Position numbers and translations under genes: made by a program. DNA of 64,000 nt from Strongylocentrotus purpuratus (lineage: Eukaryota; Echinodermata; Echinoidea; Camarodonta; Strongylocentrotidae), in contig NW_022145607.1 of assembly GCF_000002235.5 (NCBI RefSeq), positions 41,232,788-41,296,787 of the forward strand. The letters run 5' to 3'. The first letter of the stretch is position 1, and every line of letters starts with the position of its first letter. Under the pieces are notes generated by a model that worked only from the letters and a program-made list of their open reading frames with translations, made no database searches and was not told the DNA's origin. Below are positions 19,944-32,164 of this stretch, in pieces.

Positions 19944-22900
19944 TCAAAAAGTCTTTTTTTCTTGATGAATGCAGTTGAACAGCTTCTGGAAAAATCTTGT
20001 CAGCTTCACTGTAAAAGAAAATAAAAGGAAATAATTTGTGGTAATGAATGGAGGACGGGTATAAATAGTGACCAATCCAACTAAATCGTAAAATAAAAGG
20101 GAAAGAAAAAGTAACATGAGGTGGTGTAGAAGCAGAATAAACTAATAATAATATGTTACTGGGAAAGAAGTGTTTAAGTCTGTTAAGTATACCAATATTT
20201 ATTGAGAGGACTTTGCTCGAATAAGTAATGTGGTTTTCCAAGATAAATCACTATCAATATAAAGTCCCAGAAATTTAGTGCAGTCGGCTTGTTCTAGTTC
20301 GGTATAATTAAAATTGACATAATTAGGAAGTATTTTTAACGTATATAACTAAAAAGCCTATTGTGAGTTTTGTCTATATTTAGTAATAACTTGTTTGAAA
20401 TACAGTAGGCTTGCGGGTGCACCATGTGAGAGAGAGAGAGGGAGGATTGAGAAGTCCTGAAAAGGACTCTCGGTAATCTTTCTTGAGGGTGTGTAGTCCT
20501 GAAAAGGACTGTTGGTGTAGTCTTGAAAAAGACTGTTGGTTATCTTTCTTAGCTTATAGTTCTAAGGAGAACTATAGCGCTTGGAGAGGATGAGTGACGG
20601 ACGGGAGTGGCTCGACGTTTCGAACAGATTGACCTTCGTCACTCCGGTGATCGGCATCGTTTTTTTATTTCAAAGCTTCGTTAATCACCCTCAAACAAAA
20701 TACGCATCACCACCAAGTAGCAAAATACAGGGGCGGCGGAGCGTCTTCCAAAATAGGGGGGGGGCAACAACAAAGAGGGCACTTTCTGGAAAAAAGGCAC
20801 CTACAAAGGGAAACATTAACAAAACATACACCATTATTAGACATCAGTTTATACCCCTACATCGTCATGGTTGTGATTACACTACCAGGGATGATATCAA
20901 TATTTGTTTCTTTCTTCACGCGGTACAATGTACTGTGGTTTGTGAGGTCCCAGTACCAAACAATATTACAAAGCAGACAAAAAACAAACCCCATTAAGTA
21001 TAAGCACAATCTAAAAAAGAAAGACTGAAAGGTTCTTCTATCAGTAACATAATTATAAAATCTGTAAATACAAGCGAGCGTAGCAAGCGCGCTCTAAGAA
21101 AAAATAAAGAAAAAGGGGCTCTAAGTCGCCTTGAATTAGGGGTGCATGTTATGGAGAAAGGAAAAATAAGCACTTATCAAAAGGAAAAACGACGGTTATT
21201 AGAAAAGAAAAGGGGCACTTTTCCTATGTATAAAGGCGCTTTAAGGGGGTACCTGAAAATTGAAGGCACAGCGACAATCCTCCCCCACCGGGAGTGCCGC
21301 TTGGCATAATGGGCAAAAGTAAGAGAATAAAACCCGGAAAATCATGTAATGTCAGCAAAATTTGTAAATCACTGGTATCGAATTAGAAATAAACCACGGT
21401 TTGAACTTTATTTGGAGAGTCAACTGCCCCCCCCCCCCCCCCCATCAGTACGCCGGTGCCAGTGACCCTTCAATGACTGGACCAGGTTGCGCCAATGACC
21501 GAACCCTATCCACTCTAACAAAGAAGAAAATGGTACCCACCTGAAGTAGACTTGACCCACTCTTGTTTGAGTTTGTACCTCGGGTGATAGAAGGCGAAGT
21601 AAACCGGAAGACCCGTCAGGACGACAAGAATGCCAATTGATTTCCTAAGGGGGTCCACGTAGAATGCAAGAACTGCGACGAAGATGTGGCAACACATGTA
21701 GAAAATAACTAATACTAGGGGTACCTAAAATGGAAATAAAGGGAAACTGAAATCATTCAAAATAATGTGTAATTTTTCTTTAACGCCGGGGCGAAGCCAC
21801 CCCCCCCCCCCCCCCCCCCCACGTCCGTCAAGGAAAACTGCTGACTGAAAAAACGTTATATTCCGGGAAATAGTAATTCCGTTACTAATTTCCGAAATAT
21901 TATACTCTAAATTAGGGAGGGGGGGGGTCTTTTTGTAAAGTAGAGTACAAGGAAGGGGCACCTGCCGCGCCCAAACCAATGCCACTCGGTGGGCTTATGG
22001 GAGTCGACCTAAATGGAAGGGGCGCATACAAATGTTAATAATTATATATCCCATAAAGAGGAGAAACAAATTTGGAAGTAGTTTCCCTACTTCATCGCGG
22101 GTTCCGTCATTGGTACAACAAATCTGAAATAATTCCTTTTCGTCAGGGTCGTGACTTCTCGCTTTGCTCACCTTGACCAATCTCTCCCGATCCGGGTACT
22201 TCCATCGGTAATAGGGCACTATGGCAATCGTCATCGTGTCAAAGATGTTTTCAACGAAGCCCACGTAAGCCATGATAGTGAAAATATCGTCTTCGACCAG
22301 GTAGATGAGCCCGATGAGGGTGATGAAGGTCGCAGCGATAGGGGTGTAGTAGTTGACGTTGAGCATGGCCACGATCTCCGGTAGCACGCCCTCTCGAGCC
22401 AAGGCGAAGAGTTGCCTGAGGAGGGCAAAGACAGTTTTGATAAGATGAGATCACTGCATAAGTTATGAATATGTTTCATATCTAGGGCAACATAAATAAT
22501 CTCAAAGGTTTAACTTTACTTATGATTGAACAGTTAAGAGTACCGACACTGTTGGTATCAATCATGTCAATGATCTCAGTGACATCGTATTAAACGATGT
22601 ATGAACTTCAAGCCCCACTGCACTACTTATAGCTACTTGCGCCCTCAATGCCTTATCGCTGAATATTGGTCCTCCATGATCCCTTTTTCTTATGTTAATT
22701 GAAAGATAACCACCTGTCAGTGACCATGCAGAGAGGTCTAATCCCTCCTGGCCAGACTGGTGCAGAGGGGCTTTGAAGCCTATGAACACGACTGGTTTTT
22801 AATATACTTTAGGACGGGAGACTACAAAATGTGGGGCATAATAATAGTTTAATAACGGTAGATCGCAAGAAAAACGATACGTAATTTGTTCTCAAGAAAT

Positions 22901-23177
22901 CAAATTGAAGAGGAATTCTACATGTTTGGATTATCATTACAGCGGCTGATCAAGGGTTTCCCAAAGGGGGGCTGGGGGTGCGGAAAGCATGTTGCGATCG
23001 CGTAAAGGCGAGCCCTTCGGGGTGGAGTCCGTCCCAGGCGCTCTCGAGTTTTAGAAACTCCTGCTTCAAGGCAGGCGCGTACGCAGGGGGGGGGGGTTTG
23101 GGGGGTTAAACCCCCCCCCTTTGAAAAAATTTTGTGTGTAAACCCCCTAAAAAAAACCTAAAACCCCCCCCCTTTTT

Positions 23178-23216
<39 letters not shown>

Positions 23217-23431
23217 ATTAAAAAAAAAAAAAAAAAAAAATTATTCTCATGGCCGACCTAAAAAAGGTGACCTTACCCCCCCCCCAACGGAGCAAAATGT
23301 CAAATTTCCAAATTTCGAGACCAAAAAAAAAAAAAAAAGTGTCCTCTTACCCCCCCCCCCCCCGCTTATTCAGCGGTCGGCTGAGTCGTTGCGATTTTTT
23401 TGGGACCAAAAAAAAAAAATTGTGTCCTCTT

Positions 23432-23465
<34 letters not shown>

Positions 23466-26400
23466 CTTATTCAGCGGCTGGCTGAGTCGTTGCGAAATTT
23501 TCGGACCGATTTATAAATGTTAAAACCCCCCCCTTGAAAAAATCCTGCGTACGCGCCTGCTTCAAGGTAACCGTTTTGAGCGATAGAAACACACAAACAT
23601 TCTCTTTCACTATTCTACTTTCATCCGTATGGCAAGCCGTTTTAACATTTATTCCCATTTCTTGATATCAAGAATTACCAATGCTTTACAACAAAACAAA
23701 TCATTTCTTGATAACAAGAATTCATTTCTTGATGTCAAGAAATCAATTCTGATTTATAACGCAAGAGTTGTGCAATACTTTGCGTTCGATTTTTTTTTTC
23801 TTCATTTTTCCCTCTCTCCCCTTTTCCTCTCTTTTTCTATTTTGCCTTCCGTTCTCTTTTTCTACTCCTTTTTCCTCCGTTGCTCTCACTTCCCTATTTT
23901 TAACGCTGCCAAAAGGGGGGGGGGGGCGATTCGGGCCCCATCTGGATCCGCCACTGCATCGTAATGTTCGAACATTCAAAAATGTGATGCACAATTTGGC
24001 TTTCGAAATGGCACTGATATTATTTTTGAACGTCGTTGTGAGATCCAGTGAGGTTTGGAAAATATGATATCCTCTGGATATAATGATTCAAATGATTTTA
24101 TTTCTCATGCAAAACATAATACAAGAATAATTATATCACAACAAATATGCAATGAAACGATGAATATAATGGAAATAGCACGAGAAAAGATAATGGCAAA
24201 GAGGAGAAAGCAGGCTTTACCTCCCACGTTTGTAGATGCCAGAGTTGAGAGCACCCATGGCCGACATAGAAACGAAGAACCAAATAAGCCAAGACCAGCT
24301 ACCCAACGCTTTAACGCTGTAGTCCTGCAATGGCAAATAAAAAAAAATTCTCCATCAATCTTGTTTAAAAAGAGAGAGTGAACACCACATGATAATAAGA
24401 CAAAGACAATGGAATTGTTAAACGGTTGCTGTCTGAGATTGGCTCATGTATATCTAAGGAAATTGATAAATCAAAGCAAATATTCAGTACTAACTGCACA
24501 TAATTCAGTTTGAAAGGAAATTCAAAATACTGCCACTAAACGTTCATAACTTCATCCGATGCAAGCCAGTCAATAGGGCGCCCTTTCCTCGCAATAACAA
24601 AGCGTCTCACAATATACCTCTATGAAAGTGGGCCATGCATAGAATAGAGAAAGAAATCAATTCAAAGGACCTTAAATCTACGATTCCTAGCAAAATAGAT
24701 TTAAACCAACCAGTGATAAGAAGTATCTTCAGGTGTGCCATTTCAACCCCTTTATGTCTGAAGAAAAGAAAACATTCATACATGAATGCATTCGCTTTAA
24801 ACTTTTAGCTATTCTGAGTCACTTATCATTTAAAAATATTGTTAGATCATTTGTGTTTGTGTGTGTGTGGGGGGGGGGGGGGGGCGGGAGGAGGGATTCA
24901 ACCGGGAACATAGGGATGGTATAGGCTATACTTACTGCAGCAATAGCTGAAGAACTAAGCACTTCCTCTGGTGATAGAAGAGTGAAGTAAGCGATGTTGG
25001 TCAGCACATAGATGATGATGATGGTTGCCATAGAGATGACTAAACTTAGAGGAATGTTTCTGTAAGAAAATAAGATAATAAGAGTGGATATGTCGTTATA
25101 TAGTGGTTCATTCACTTGAATCTCAATCCAAGGGCCGAGGGTTCGAATCCCAGCCCGGCACTAACGTCCTTTGGCAAGACATGAGTCCGCATTTGCCAAT
25201 CTCCACCCAGGTGTAAATATGTACCAGGCATTGCTGGGCAAATAATAATTGCAAGGCCCTCAGGAAGAACAGCATCAATGCTGATGAGTATTAAATAAAG
25301 ATATTATTATTATTATTATTATTATTATTATCATCATTAATTTCATCAGCATTAGCTATGTTGTTATTATCTTCATCATTATTATCAATATTATTATCAA
25401 TATCATACTCATGATATTTGGATGGATAAGATAGTCTCATTAAACATGGTGTCCTAATTACCTAGGGCCTTTCAGTTACACATAGCGGGGCTTCCAATGA
25501 TAAGGTGCGCTGTCACTCAATTAATATCCTCCTACAGGGAGTCGATTTACTGCACCTGGGTGGAGAGTGGCATCTGCAGATTTATATCTTGCCAAAGGAC
25601 AATAGTATTGTGGCAGTGATATCAAAACGATCATGGGGAGGGTGTGGGGTAATAATACATGCTATGTAATTATTTACTGTAATTAGAAGTGCCATTTACA
25701 TTTATTTATCTTTTTTAAATAAATGTACTTGAAGAAAATGCTCATGATGTTAAAATTATCATCTCACCGTTGAGGTTGTTTTATTTCTTCTGTCAAAGCG
25801 GACACGGTATCCCTGAAAAAGATCATTGAATAAATAACAACAACAGCAACAAATTGATTTAATATACATGTAGTTCATGTATCTAGACCAAAATGTTGGA
25901 TTGTATTTTGTTCATTAAACGTGTTAAACATCATTCTGTTCAGATACATATACACCATAACTCATAATACTATTGAACACGCGATAAGGTATATATCAGA
26001 AAATGTACATACATATAACTGAGAAAAAATATATAACACTCCTGAAACACCCTTTTTTTTCTCGTGAAAAAAGACTGTAAAAGTCAAACGCGAAATATGA
26101 AAATAAACTTAACTGATTTTATTGTCACCGCACCGCTGTAAGAACATTACAAGCATTGGCAGTGCATGGCTCCAGTGTCCTTTTTGCAGTGAAACGATAT
26201 TTTGGTATGATAATAATAATGATAATTTATTCATACAGCGCATTTTTCATATACATGTTCAAATGCGCTTTACAACAGAAGAGGTGAGTTTTGAGATTTT
26301 TTTAAAAAAGGTATTGGGAGATTGCTAGTTGCAAAGAATATGGGTAGGTTATTCCACAGTTTGGGAGCAGCAGTTGTAAATGCTCTGTCACTAATAAAGT

Positions 26401-28053
26401 GTGGGTAGCATCTTAGGAGATGCATGGTTCAGTGTGACGCCTTGAGAGGAGCGAAGGGAGTAGCGGGATGGTTGCGTATAATACTAATATTTCAAATCTT
26501 ACCAACCCCCGTAGGCCCACGTCCCTGAATAGAAGGCTATAGGTAGGAGCTTTATACTCGGGTTACCAGTACTGAATGCGTTTGCCAAGTAAGTCGTATG
26601 ACCTGTAAATACACAAACATAATAAGATATATAGTTTATACCTCTGTTTTACATTACAAGACAAAATATTATTTAGTTTCGATTGCTTTTTGTTGCACCT
26701 TATGTGTTGCCTCCCCCCTTATGAAAACGTTTGCTTGGATTTGCCTCATTTACATTAGCCACTCACCCCGAAGCCGCCTGACCAAAAGACTTGCGAGAGT
26801 GGGCGAAGTGTAATTGAAACTTGCTATTTTGCTCATCTCCAACGTAAAAAGAGACGTTTTTTCGGACAAAAGTACAGAGAAAGTGCATATGTTTTTTTAT
26901 ATTATACTTTTTGAAAGGTTACCAAAGTGACTCCCGGGCACCCCAATGCTGGAAAGAAACGCACTTTTTTGAAAACTTTACTTATTCATGCAAAAAAGGT
27001 TATTTGTTGTGCACGCAAGTCAGATTGAGCGGATGATACAACGTTTCCATATGCATCCCCATAATTTTGAAATAACTAATATTAGGGCAGTGAAGTGGCT
27101 TATTTGTTAATGTCGCCTTGGTGTTTCTAGGGGGGCAGGGGGCACGTGAACCGGGCGGCACTTGAAGGGGCGCACATAATGCAAAAGAGAGGATGAGGAA
27201 AGAGAAAGAAAGAGAAATTATAGTCCTCAAGGATTGATTGCCCCAATACAGAGAGTAAATTGTATTAGAAATAGAGTACTGAAGGTTCAAGATGTTAAAA
27301 AAACGCAGTCGTTTTGCTCCTTCGTATGTGTTGCTTCAGGATATCGTAATTTTGCACCCCAATATGAATTATAGCGTATAATAACTAAGTTAATTGACTT
27401 TATATATCTCTCTTTAGAAATCTAGCTATGCCTCTCAAAGCAGTCAAGATATCTATATTCGGGACTTTTAGATATGCACGACGAGAACGTGGACTGCTGC
27501 ATGTGAAATCCGTTTAAGGCAATGTGACGTCCTTTTGAAGACTGTCAATACTACTGGGCCAGAAGGGATTAGACCATACAGCGAGGTCACTGACAGGTGG
27601 CTATCTCATTAACTCAGCTCTCAACTAACATAAGAAAAAGAGGATCATGGGGACCAACAGGCACCGATTGGTAAAGATTTCTATATAGAGGGAGCAAGTA
27701 GCTACAAGTAGGACAGTGGGCTTCAAGGCACTGCCGGGCACTGCCAGTCCCTCCAGAGAATGCGTTACTTTTGCGTTTTAGTTGAAGAAGTGAATAGAAA
27801 ACTACTTTGTCTGAAATTTGCAACTCAACTGCTCCGTTGCAGTCATAGGCGTACGAGGGGGGGGGGGGGGGGCAGGGGGGGGGGGCTAGGCACTCCTCCG
27901 AAGATCTTTAGAGTTACAACTATTCGGGCAGCAATGTATAAGATTATATCATTTTTAGTTCTTAGCTAGTGAATTTTGATGATAAAATCGAATGTTTTAG
28001 AAATAGAAATAAAGACATAGAGAGAGAGATAGAGGGGGAGAGGTGTGAGGGCG

Positions 28054-28104
<51 letters not shown>

Positions 28105-31100
28105 AAGAGAGAGGGAGAGAGAGAGAGAGAGAGGAGGGGGGGGGGGGGGGAGAGGAAGAGTCACGACTTACCATTAGCGATGTTATACATGCCGGTGACG
28201 ATGATAATTATAAGCCCGATGGTCTTGGTGATCGTAAAGAACCCAGCAAAGCGAGTAGGTCCTTTGACGCTCAGACAGTTTATTGCAATTAGGAAAACTT
28301 TCATAAAAGTGGGATAAGATCAAAACTGTGTGTAAAAAATGTTTGTAAAACAATTATATAGACGAATATTTCTGACATAAAATATCTGCTTTATGATTAC
28401 ATTCCCTAATCTCTATTTTTTCCTTTTTATTTCCCCCTCTTTATTGCCCTGCTCGCTATTGTCTCTGTCTATATTTTAAGCATTTTAAGCCTTAAGCATC
28501 TTCTATACTTTTCTATTTAAAATTATTTTTCTAGATCTCGATCGACCCTTCTCGGATTTTGTGTGTATGTGGGGGGGGGGGGGGGTTGTCTGTCGGAAGA
28601 TCAAAAGATGAGAAAATGGCTCCGGTAACCCTCCCTCAAATCCAAAATAATTGTATCTATTTGTTGATCTGTTCATTTATCAATTCACTTATTTATTCAC
28701 GTTTTTATCTATTGATTGATTTATTCATCTATGTATTTATTTAACTATTCATTTATTGATCATGCATTTATTTGTTTATCGTTTATTCATTTATTCATAT
28801 TTGATTTGTTACCTCCCCCCAATAAACGAAACCCTGGTCCCGCCCCTGCACCATTATATATAATGACGTCACTCACATACAACACAGATGCCCATGAATC
28901 GTACAGCGAGGATTGGAGGCCCCGAGCAGGGGAAGAACGGGGTGAGTAGGTACTCCGGGATGATGACAGCGACGACAGCCGAACCAGAGGTCAGGAAGAA
29001 GATGATGATCCAGACCTTTAGGAAGGCGACCGCGGGACCATAGGCATCGTGAATAAAAGTCACTTCCCCTGCAAGGTTAATGTAATAGAAGGTGTATGGG
29101 TAAATACGTGAACAGAATCAATAGACTGACTCTTACGGGGAAGGGAGGGGGTGCTATCAGTGGCGTATACCGACAGAGTCATGTGCCCCCTCCCGAATAC
29201 AAAAATGGGTTAATATATTTATTACACTAGATGAAGTCATCAAATGGATCCTAAGCTTGGACCTCTTTAGTAGCCCCTCCCTGATTGATTTTGTACATCT
29301 CAACTCCCCGCGAGCGTATATGCAAGGGGGTAATTTGCCCCTCCAGCGATAGCTCAGTCGGTAGAGCAGTGGTCTCGTAATCCGGTGACCCGGGTTCAAA
29401 ACCAAGGCGATGCGCTAGTGCCCTTTGGTAAAGGCATTAATCCTCATTACCAGGTCCCTCGGAGAGGACCTAAAGCCGTCGGCCGTCTGGTTGCTTACTT
29501 ACAATTATTTATCTTAGCAGTCAGGTAAAATAACCACCACCACCACCATCACATATTTCAAAGGTGAAAAAGAAATGCAGCAACTCTTTAATATGACCTA
29601 ACAGTTCGCAAGTAGGGAAATAATTGAAATGCACGAAAAGTAGCCATAGGCGAATTTCAATGAAAATCCATTTCGCCCCTCCCCCACCCGTATCGCAAAC
29701 AAAGGGCACAGAAAAGTTTTTTTTACTACAGTTACTTGGATCACATTAAGTTGAGACGGTTTGCTCCCAAGGACAAGGTGTGGATACGCCAGTGCCCCCT
29801 CTCTATCCCTTCTCTCTCCCCCTCTTCTATCTTTGTTTGTATACCTGTAGAGAAAAACTGAAACAAATAATTTTAACAACCAGATGAGATACTAGTAATT
29901 ATATTTCTCATCAGGCTGTCGAGAGCCAGAAGGGCTTTAACTCGAGAAGGGTTGTTGTTTTAGTGGTGGTGGTGTTGTAGTTGTTATGAAAGACTTGACG
30001 CTGTTCTGGCTTCTAAATATTTACCTCCAGACTTTTTTATCATGACGGCCAGCTCGGCATAGACGAATCCCCCGCAGGTCTGGATAACACCGCAAACTAC
30101 CCAGAAGATGAGGGCTAGCCCTACCGACCCACCGGTACCCCGCAGGATCCCCGCAGGCGAGATGAAGATGCCTGTGCCGATAACACTCCCGACCTAAAGG
30201 TCAGGGGTCAAATCAAGGTCAAAGGTTAGATGGGTCATGCCTGTTGCACACGAGGCGTTATTTTGCTGACGTAGCACTGCGTCACCGACCAAGGCGATGT
30301 TTGATGCCCCATGGTCAGTCTACATGTATATTAATGATTCAGTTCATCGAACAAAATAAAAATCATTTCGAAGGTAAAATACAAAGTACATTAAATTAGT
30401 TCACACAAAATATGAAGAATTAAAGGGAACCAATTGCTCATGAGACCAGCAGTGTTGATCGCCAATGAGAACAGCAATGATGGTCTCACGGGCTTCTGAA
30501 GTGTTTTCACAGGTTTTGCGAGACCGTTATCCCATGAGACCGGTACCAACGGTCTCTCTGGCCTTTTAAAGTGTAATCACAGGGTTGCGAGACCGATAGG
30601 TTCTTAATTTGTAAATTTCTATAATCTCTTTTGTCGCGATTTAGATCACAATATTTGGGTCCATCGATGCCGTTCTCGACAGAAAAAGGCACGCTATGGT
30701 TACCTACTGAGGCAGAGCTATAAAAGTTACCTGCCGTCTTTGAAGGGCTTGGGAATGATTGAAATCTCAGCAGTATTCATGCAATGAAAAAAATATATGC
30801 TATTCATGGTCTTATTTGCAATAGAAAAAATTGAATTAGATGATTTTCTAGTTTTGGACACACCATACTCTCATGCATCACGACATTGTACACGTGATAG
30901 GAGGCCTATATATATTTCGGCGAAAAAGATAAAGTAAGGTAAAGTAAAGGTTTTGGGGGTATTGAATTAGAGATTCAAATTAAAAACAACTGATAGCATG
31001 TTAATGTTATGTCGACATCGTACAAAAGGTAAATGTATAATGAAATAATGGAAACAGTGTAATTATAAGGATAAGCCAAACTGCCTTCACGGATTAGTGT

Positions 31101-32164
31101 CTCCACTAATCGCGCGATCCCCTAAAATACACCCGTTGAGGGTGTGTTATTTCCTCCACTGATTGGGCGCGCGACACGGATGCAGTCCAGGCAGTGGACT
31201 AGGTGATAGTCCGTGGGGGTAATCATCCTCATACAAGATGATGTTTATGTGCTGTAGACTTTATGTTAACAGACTGATCACAATAGATGTTGGGGCGTGG
31301 GTTCATAAAATTGAATTATTTCTTACCGTATGCCACACACAACCCCATAGACCAAGATGTCTTGGGATGGCGACTTTAGAATCAGTTGATTCGCCAGAGG
31401 TCGAACCGCCAGAAGTTGAGTCGCCATCTTTTGGCTGTGGTGGATCGATAGACCTAAAACACCGACAAGAAAATATTACTTTCTGACACTGATTAAGTCT
31501 TAAAGGCATTAACATCGACATCTTCCTTATAGTATCATTATCGCCATTATCATAACAAAGAACAATGTCATCGCTGTCGTTGTTGGGTTTTAAAAAGAAG
31601 AGAAATGAAGTTTAAGACTTTGTACACAAGGAAGAAATTCTATTTTGTTTTTGTTGGGTTTATTCTTCAATTTATTGTGTAATTGATATCATGACTTTAG
31701 GCATTTTTCCTTAAATTTTTTTCCTTAAAAGGAGATTGTAAGTGATCTAGTAAAATATAGTACTAGTAAATTTGCAAGGCGAATAAGAAATGTAAGAAAA
31801 GTTAGAAATGAAATTGCATTGTAAAGCCAGGATATATTGAAGTAATGGAATTGACAAACTAAATAATTGTATGGATATCATCACTAAAACATTATGATAT
31901 TTCGATAGGAACCGCCCATTAATTACGCCTATCTATTCAGTTTTTTATAAGAAAATAAATGCCGAATATGAAGTAAGATTTTCTAATGTAGAAAACGATA
32001 AAGCAAATTCGAAGGCGTAAAAAGCAGGTAATCCCACTATATGGCAAATCAATCTGCAAAAGGAATATTTACTGATTATTTTATAGAAGTACTATACTGA
32101 TGAGCCTGCCATAAGACAAAGAATTTTGTAAATTGGATACTCACGTTCGAGAACAAACAGACAT
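19944..32164 (-). CDS. SLC7-type amino-acid transporter light chain (y+LAT/LAT-like), copy B, 12 coding exons, 499 aa
   Basis: Tandem paralogue of the gene at 6,649. Exons in gene order: 32145-32164, 31327-31453, 30025-30193, 28877-29068, 28172-28297, 26503-26602, 25768-25812, 24936-25059, 24221-24324, 22172-22415, 21541-21724, 19944-20008. Every exon has exactly the length and phase of its copy A partner, with GT/AG sites and no stop codons. Key residues are kept: GTG in helix 1 (55-57), Cys153 for the SLC3 disulfide, [14 protein letters not shown], and the GLPVYF and VKSTSVKLTRFF C-terminus. It starts MSVCSRTS. Differences from A include [11 protein letters not shown] in helix 6 (Trp240 instead of Phe240), Val50, Gly for Asn in the NSGIYKRG segment, and several changes in exon 11. 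The latter part of intron 4-3 flank and the exon 8 region are almost identical to A. Copy-specific insertions: a SINE at 29,342, a hAT-like element at 23,072, and a 1.4-kb block at 20,025-21,480. Confidence 0.9.
20025..21480. other. Copy-B-specific insertion block in intron 11
   Basis: Intron 11 is 1,532 bases here against 629 in copy A. The extra DNA contains a histone-like stem-loop array (20,453-20,573), a hAT-like left end CAGGGGCGGCGGAGCG (20,728-20,743) and, at 21,340-21,465, a segment homologous in reverse to 57,526-57,650. Confidence 0.6.
20453..20573 (-). other. Array of histone-mRNA-type stem-loops and downstream-element-like motifs
   Basis: Read on the minus strand, three 6-bp-stem/4-base-loop hairpins lie at 20,519-20,534 (AGTCTT-TTTC-AAGACT), 20,495-20,510 and 20,453-20,468 (both AGTCCT-TTTC-AGGACT). 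A fourth with a different loop is at 20,558-20,573 (AGTTCT-CCTT-AGAACT). The stem change C/G to T/A in one copy is compensatory. CAAGAAAGA, identical to the sea urchin histone downstream element, starts 10 bases after the 20,495 hairpin (20,477-20,485). AAGAAAGA also follows the fourth hairpin (20,543-20,550). Stem shape, TTTC loop, ACA flank and spacing all match replication-dependent histone 3' processing signals. No histone coding sequence is visible on either side. The adjoining TTCGAAACGTCGAGCC resembles a motif often seen in invertebrate repeats, so this may be part of a mobile element. Confidence 0.6.
22172..22415 (-). CDS. SLC7 copy B exon 10 (helices 8-9)
   Basis: Longest exon of the transporter, listed separately as the best anchor for alignment. 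It encodes [15 protein letters not shown] through [11 protein letters not shown], with acceptor CTCAG and donor GTGAGC. It differs from copy A exon 10 (10,172-10,415) at only a handful of residues (Val for Ala, Ala for Pro, Ile for Val, Met for Ile twice, Leu for Thr). Confidence 0.9.
23072..23559. mobile_element. Non-autonomous hAT-like element, 488 bp, complete
   Basis: Left end CAGGCGCGTACGCAGG (23,072-23,087) and right end CCTGCGTACGCGCCTG (23,544-23,559) are perfect 16-bp inverted repeats. They are flanked by an exact 8-bp duplication CTTCAAGG (23,064-23,071 and 23,560-23,567). The 8-bp duplication and CAG-starting ends point to the hAT superfamily. The interior is almost entirely homopolymer: long G, C, A and T runs, two copies of CAGCGGYYGGCTGAGTCGTTGCG, and no coding capacity. 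Confidence 0.85.
23942..23956. mobile_element. Relic right end of a hAT-like element (copy B)
   Basis: CTGGATCCGCCACTG, orthologous to the relic at 10,745-10,760 in copy A. Confidence 0.4.
25094..25340 (+). mobile_element. tRNA-derived SINE (orthologous to 11,415)
   Basis: Same tRNA-like head with B box GGTTCGAATCC and CGGCACTAACGTCC, a longer body, and an (ATT)n tail at 25,303-25,330. Confidence 0.7.
26198..26285 (+). repeat. SINE-tail fragment (AGCGC core)
   Basis: TAATAATAATGATAATTTATT, CAGCGCATTTTTC ... AATGCGCTTTACAAC. Related to 16,283 and 54,690. Absent from the corresponding copy A intron, where a different fragment (AAAGCGCC...AAGGCGC, near 13,395-13,430) is found. Confidence 0.55.
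27859..27886. repeat. Poly-G run
   Basis: Two G runs separated by CA, after AGTCATAGGCGTACGAGG, which resembles a degenerate hAT-like end. Confidence 0.6.
28020..28150. repeat. GA microsatellite with poly-G end
   Basis: (GA)n array beside exon 5 of copy B, followed by a G run. Confidence 0.85.
29342..29550 (+). mobile_element. tRNA-derived SINE, copy-B-specific
   Basis: Clear tRNA-like head: A box TAGCTCAGTCGGTAGAG (29,350-29,366), anticodon-arm region GGTCTCGTAATCC, and B box GGTTCAAAACC (29,393-29,403). Then GATGCGCTAGTGCCCTTTGG, a body, and a (CCA)n-like tail. Nearly the same sequence recurs at 55,250-55,452. Copy A has no insert at the equivalent intron position. The tRNA part is not followed by a normal gene context, so it is not called a tRNA. 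Confidence 0.85.
30430..30605. repeat. Degenerate GGTCTC/GAGACC repeat
   Basis: Repeated ATGAGACC ... GGTCTC ... GCGAGACCG modules of about 75 bases. The same motif vocabulary occurs at 45,160-45,520, 58,205-58,290 and 63,870-63,920. Confidence 0.5.

Noticed and set aside
20581..20650. Hammerhead ribozyme (GACGAAGG ... CGAAACGTC resembles the core)
   Set aside because: The position expected to be C in CTGANGA is G here, which breaks a core pair. The fold could not be verified by eye.
20574..21300. Histone gene upstream of the stem-loop array
   Set aside because: No histone C-terminal or core motif in any minus-strand frame. The signals stand without a gene.
29345..29415. Functional tRNA gene
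   Set aside because: Both promoter boxes are present, but the sequence is the head of a SINE also found at 55,250 and the tRNA fold is degenerate. The same judgement applies to 4,241-4,312 and 55,250-55,322.
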